A DNA stretch of 33,901 bases from Providencia rustigianii DSM 4541 (GTDB lineage: Bacteria; Pseudomonadota; Gammaproteobacteria; Enterobacterales; Enterobacteriaceae): contig NZ_GG703824.1 in assembly GCF_000156395.1 (NCBI RefSeq), positions 419 through 34,319 on the forward strand. Direction: 5' to 3'. Below, one piece after another: positions 30,740-33,901 of the stretch. A program made the translations under genes and the position numbers. The notes beneath the pieces are model-generated. The model did not search any database. It saw only the letters and a program-made list of their open reading frames with translations, and was not told where the DNA came from. Position 1 is the first letter of the stretch; every line of letters starts with the position of its first letter.

Positions 30740-31921
30740 TTATTTCATCCTTAACTGATAAATACCGCTAAAATCCAAATCATTCCCTGTGATCAATGAA
30801 ATAATTTCCCCTTGGTTTTTATACAGCGTAGGCGGAATGTTGACGCTATTAGCAAAAGACTGTTTCGCTATTTCAGCGAATGCCTGACGGCTGTTGGCGG
30901 TATAATCGGTCTGGCTGTCTTTGTTGTCCTTTGCCACATTACTTAATCCCTGCATAGCATCCGGTATCATGCCAAGCATCATTGCCCCACCAAAGCGATC
31001 CCAAAAATGCGTCTCTATCCAACCATCAACGCCCGTTTCCCCTAATGCCCCCGCAGCTTCGGAATCTATCAACGGAATATCAATAAAGGGTTGTGTGCGT
31101 GTCCGTAGCTTGGTCGCCATTAAAAAGACGCGTCCTTGCCCCTGATTCGGCACATACGCCGATTTATAAAGCAAATGCGCCACTGTGCCTTTATCTATCA
31201 ATTTAACGTTGCCATTCGCGCTGTAGACATCCTCATAGACGGTACACGTTAGTTTTCCTGCTAAATCCGACACGAAGCGACGATCAAGCGCACACGGGAT
31301 AGCCGTATTTTCAGGAATAAACAAATTTGGGTCATACGGTAAGCGCGTAATTTTGGTTTTACTGGTTGCCACTGTTTCCGCTTGTGTCGAGGCAGGGGTC
31401 GTACTACTGGCAACAGGTGCTTGACTATTAGAGGGAGCACTGTTGCTACTGGTGCGATTTGATACCCCTCTATCCATTCCACGGCTAAATTCAATCCGTG
31501 TTGGCGGTGGAGGTGTCGTTATTCCTGACTCATTGGTACTTGGCTGCACTAACTCACCGTTACTGTTCAACTCAGCCTGCCCAAACGGATCAACATCGTT
31601 ATTGAGTCCCGTTAATTTGTTATTTCCCCCTGTTGATACGGTTTCTTGTGGGACTTCTTCTGTATCACTGCTGATAAACGCTCGTAATAAAGACGGGAAG
31701 TAATACAATGACAATGCACCCACGGATAACACTAAACACAAAATAAGTAACAGAGTGCCTTTTTTGGATTTTCTTAATTTTTCAATGCCTAATGACACTT
31801 TTTTTGGCTCAGAAGTCACCACCGCATCATCTGTCACAGTCGCATCTTGCTGTTGACGAGCTTGTTTTAATTGCTGTTCAATTTCAACAGCCGTCAACGG
31901 CTTTTTAGTTTCATCGCTCAT
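30740..31921 (-). CDS. virB10: VirB10 core-complex protein
   Basis: 393 residues: a cytosolic start, one membrane segment (about residues 57-78, LLLILCLVLSVGALSLYYFP), a Pro/Ser/Thr-rich periplasmic region (with PPPPT) and a C-terminal TrbI-like beta-barrel domain (about 210-393; IPCALDRRFVSDL..., GRVFLMATKLRT). VirB10 spans both membranes and senses ATP hydrolysis by VirB11 and VirD4. Its start overlaps the virB9 stop by 4 bp. Confidence 0.93.
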   Translation of the reverse strand: MSDETKKPLTAVEIEQQLKQARQQQDATVTDDAVVTSEPKKVSLGIEKLRKSKKGTLLLILCLVLSVGALSLYYFPSLLRAFISSDTEEVPQETVSTGGNNKLTGLNNDVDPFGQAELNSNGELVQPSTNESGITTPPPPTRIEFSRGMDRGVSNRTSSNSAPSNSQAPVASSTTPASTQAETVATSKTKITRLPYDPNLFIPENTAIPCALDRRFVSDLAGKLTCTVYEDVYSANGNVKLIDKGTVAHLLYKSAYVPNQGQGRVFLMATKLRTRTQPFIDIPLIDSEAAGALGETGVDGWIETHFWDRFGGAMMLGMIPDAMQGLSNVAKDNKDSQTDYTANSRQAFAEIAKQSFANSVNIPPTLYKNQGEIISLITGNDLDFSGIYQLRMK

Positions 31922-32835
31922 TGCGTCACCTCTTTAACGACATTTTCAGATACCGTATCGCTATTGCTTAATCGAATTTTACCCATACCTTTATTTTCGA
32001 TACCAATCACTTGGTTTCCCAAACGCAATACCCAGCGATCATTCACTTGGTGAGCGACTAATACGGTATAGTTACCGCGTTTTTCAATCGTTGGGGTCGT
32101 AATGGTTTCTTGTTCACCCACTTGTGCAAATAAACTCGGCATTTTTTTGTTTGGGTTAAACGCAAAATAGGTAAATCGACCATCATCATAAGCATAGTCA
32201 GGAACAAGCATTTCACTCCCCTTGGCGACACGTTGATAGTATTGCCAGTTTTTCGGTGTTTTCGCGTTTTCAAGTTCCCGATTAATTTTTGCCGTTTCTT
32301 GCTGACGTTGATATTCCACTAAACGTTGCTGTTCAATATCACTTTGTTGTTTTCGTTTTTCGTCGGGATAACGGTAATTCACCACAAACGCAATTTTTTT
32401 CGGTTCGTTAAACGTTTTTGCATTGAGTTCTAAACTGTAATTACGTTTTGTGGTGACAACAAACAAATTTGTTTTCCATCGAGTTAAATCACTTTCAGGG
32501 TCAAGCGCAATTTCTTTTTGCTCAACCTTTCCATTGTCTGTCATTTCTTCAACGACTTGTTTAACAGGTAACACACGAATATAAACACGGTTATCACCTT
32601 TTAAAACATCCCATCCTTGCTCATACCCTGTTTGTGTATCAATGACTTTTTCATCTTCATCAAAAACAACGGTGGTAATATACCCAATCGCACTATTAAT
32701 CACCGTCGTATTTAACGGATTAAAATTAACGATTTGATTTCGTGGGTCATAACGACTTGCCGAGGGCTGTATTTCTGCATAAGTTTGTTGTGATAAAAAA
32801 ACAGCCAGTAATAATAAAAGACTTTTCTTTTTCAT
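31918..32835 (-). CDS. virB9: VirB9 outer-membrane core protein
   Basis: 305 residues with a signal peptide (LLLLLAVFLSQQTYA, cut after about residue 20). The N-terminal beta-domain includes DPRNQIVNFNP and the middle linker is Gln/Arg-rich (QQSDIEQQRLVEYQRQQE). The C-terminal domain has NYTVLVAHQVNDRWVLRLG. It forms the outer-membrane ring with VirB7 and VirB10. It lies 2 bp downstream of virB8. Confidence 0.92.
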   Translation of the reverse strand: MKKKSLLLLLAVFLSQQTYAEIQPSASRYDPRNQIVNFNPLNTTVINSAIGYITTVVFDEDEKVIDTQTGYEQGWDVLKGDNRVYIRVLPVKQVVEEMTDNGKVEQKEIALDPESDLTRWKTNLFVVTTKRNYSLELNAKTFNEPKKIAFVVNYRYPDEKRKQQSDIEQQRLVEYQRQQETAKINRELENAKTPKNWQYYQRVAKGSEMLVPDYAYDDGRFTYFAFNPNKKMPSLFAQVGEQETITTPTIEKRGNYTVLVAHQVNDRWVLRLGNQVIGIENKGMGKIRLSNSDTVSENVVKEVTQ

Positions 32836-32837
32836 TA

Positions 32838-33557
32838 TTAACCTCTAATTTCTTTTTCAGCGATAAAACTAGTCACCACAAAACCTAATGGATTTGCATT
32901 TCGCTCACTTTCTTTTTTCTCTGCATCCGGTATAAATCGATAGGTCATTCTGGCAACCCACGTTTCCTCAACACTGCGATTCGTCGTGACATCTTTAATG
33001 ATTTTTTTAAATCGCACGGTTGCTAATAAATCTGGATCGCCTTTTTGAGACGATGGATTGATAAAAATAGGATACAAGATTTCAATTTCGGCTATACGCT
33101 GTGCTTTTTTATATACAATGGTCGGACGTGATTCAGTTTTAAACAATGCGGTATAATCATTTGCCACACTTTCCGCACTCCATAACATCACCATGTCATA
33201 ATCGTGCTGCAAACGAAAATAGTTATAGCCTTCACGCGCTTTAATGTATTGCGTGACAAAATAACGTCCTAACGCTTCGTCTTTGGTGAATTCTTCACTT
33301 TTCACACGAGACACTTTTTCAGTTTGCCCTGTATTTTTATCGACTGTCCATATTTCGACTTCCGTATTTTTTAACGGCAACATCATGATAATGGCAAGTA
33401 AACTTAAAAAAGAAAACGCCAACCCCGAAAAACCAAACACTTGATAAAGCGCATTAATAATTTTTTGTTTTTTGATGTCTTTTTCTTCAAAGGTTTTTGC
33501 TAAATCGGTTTTCTCTTTCTTTTTTAAAAAGGGTATTCCCACTTTTTTATTTTTCAT
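32838..33557 (-). CDS. virB8: VirB8 inner-membrane assembly protein
   Basis: 239 residues from the ATG at 33557; a TTG at 33572 is possible but gives a longer overlap. One membrane segment (about 42-64, YQVFGFSGLAFSFLSLLAII) is followed by a periplasmic NTF2-like domain with the VirB8 pattern (EALGRYFVTQYIKAREGYN and the ETWVARMTYRFIP ending). It nucleates assembly of the channel. It overlaps the 73-residue gene upstream by 11 bp. Confidence 0.9.
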   Translation of the reverse strand: MKNKKVGIPFLKKKEKTDLAKTFEEKDIKKQKIINALYQVFGFSGLAFSFLSLLAIIMMLPLKNTEVEIWTVDKNTGQTEKVSRVKSEEFTKDEALGRYFVTQYIKAREGYNYFRLQHDYDMVMLWSAESVANDYTALFKTESRPTIVYKKAQRIAEIEILYPIFINPSSQKGDPDLLATVRFKKIIKDVTTNRSVEETWVARMTYRFIPDAEKKESERNANPLGFVVTSFIAEKEIRG

Positions 33558-33768
33558 TTCCTGCACCCCCAATTTTTATTTTGATTAAACAATTGCGCTT
33601 GACAATATCCGTGATTTCTTTCAACGCCCTTTCATCTAAATTAATAATTGAACTTAAATCAGATTGAATAGATCTCCATTTTTCCTTTCTTGGGTTTACA
33701 TAAATAACATTCGGACTTTCTTTTTTTCCTGCGATTAAAATATTTTCTTTTATTCTACTTTTCATCAT
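33547..33768 (-). CDS. Small protein of unknown function between virB7 and virB8
   Basis: 73 residues, soluble and basic (MMKSRIKENILIAGKKE..., ending IKIKIGGAGNEK), with no signal or membrane segment. GAGG lies six bases before the ATG. It overlaps virB7 by 14 bp and virB8 by 11 bp, so it is embedded in the core gene cluster and very likely translated. No family recognised; standard VirB systems have no gene here. Confidence 0.6.
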   Translation of the reverse strand: MMKSRIKENILIAGKKESPNVIYVNPRKEKWRSIQSDLSSIINLDERALKEITDIVKRNCLIKIKIGGAGNEK

Positions 33769-33880
33769 TCATCACCTCGGTAGTATTAATCGGCTGTAAT
33801 TCGCCTGAGACGTTTGGTAATAAATGCGTTGACTGACAGGCGGTTAAAAGAAAAACAACAAATATTAAATATTTTTTCAT
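33755..33880 (-). CDS. virB7: VirB7-like lipoprotein
   Basis: 41 residues from the ATG at 33880: MKKYLIFVVFLLTACQS, with a clear lipobox (LTAC, Cys15), and a short mature part containing LLPNVSGELQPIN. Size, lipid anchor and position between virB6 and virB8 are those of VirB7, which fixes VirB9 in the outer membrane. It starts one base after the virB6 stop when the sequence is closed into a circle. Confidence 0.75.
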   Translation of the reverse strand: MKKYLIFVVFLLTACQSTHLLPNVSGELQPINTTEVMNDEK

Positions 33881-33881
33881 T

Positions 33882-33901
33882 TTATGTTCCATAACGTTGT
33901 C
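33882..33901 (-). CDS. virB6: VirB6 C-terminal end (joins base 1)
   Basis: The last codons of virB6, reading 33901 to 33882 after base 1: the tail RQRYGT and a TAA at 33884-33882. The virB7 ATG follows one base later. The preserved frame and the tight spacing show that this is the continuation of the gene at 1-1024. Confidence 0.82.

Overview
The window reads as one complete, circular, AT-rich conjugative plasmid of 33,901 bp, cut open inside virB6. The virB6 reading frame that leaves the window at base 1 continues in phase from base 33901, stops at 33882-33884, and is followed at once by a virB7-like lipoprotein gene. The StbDE toxin-antitoxin pair, a Hok-family toxin, an H-NS-like protein and a TopB-type topoisomerase point to a gamma-proteobacterial host. 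The Enterobacterales, and within them the Proteus/Providencia/Morganella group, are most likely; this is an inference from gene families and base composition.

Layout. (1) 5948 leftwards through 1/33901 to 21302 (minus strand): a very long conjugation block. It starts with a 61-residue Arc-like DNA-binding protein and continues with VirB1, VirB2, a VirB3-VirB4 fusion, VirB5, an EexN-like entry-exclusion lipoprotein, VirB6, a 41-residue VirB7, a 73-residue unknown, VirB8, VirB9, VirB10, VirB11, VirD4, a Cag12-like lipoprotein, a TrbM/KikA-like protein, two unknowns, TopB, H-NS-like, an exported SGNH hydrolase and two more unknowns. (2) 6093-8080: small regulators, a RepL-family replication protein with a 22-bp-periodic repeat array upstream, and the stbDE addiction module. 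(3) 8171-9981: MOBP relaxase, MobC-like accessory protein and oriT. (4) 10248-14670: a cryptic minus-strand operon with a J-domain protein, the main origin (DnaA box, AT-rich 13-mers, nine iterons) and the RepA initiator. (5) 14675-14754: a second, identical, inverted oriT. (6) 14770-16923: a DUF2726-like gene, an unknown, and a ParA plus ribbon-helix-helix partition system with dispersed sites. (7) 17669-21253: an accessory island with the Kiwa anti-phage system (KwaA, KwaB), an AbiEii-type nucleotidyltransferase with a small partner, and a hok locus broken by a stop codon. Partial copies of one leader sequence separate these cassettes.

How the parts work together: the relaxase and MobC act at the nic site. 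VirD4 passes the DNA-protein complex to the VirB channel, and EexN limits transfer between like donors. RepA and RepL maintain copy number, ParA/RHH segregate copies, StbDE (and formerly Hok) kill plasmid-free cells, and H-NS-like protein probably silences plasmid genes. The Kiwa and AbiEii cassettes are cargo that protects the host.

Most notable: two identical 80-bp oriT copies in inverted orientation on either side of the replication module; homopolymeric G tracts of different length (7 and 10) in the ribosome-binding regions of the genes beside each oriT; a shared C-terminal segment between VirB5 and the adjacent exclusion lipoprotein; the Kiwa cassette bounded by 71-bp repeats; and two operons driven by the same promoter-operator-leader module.
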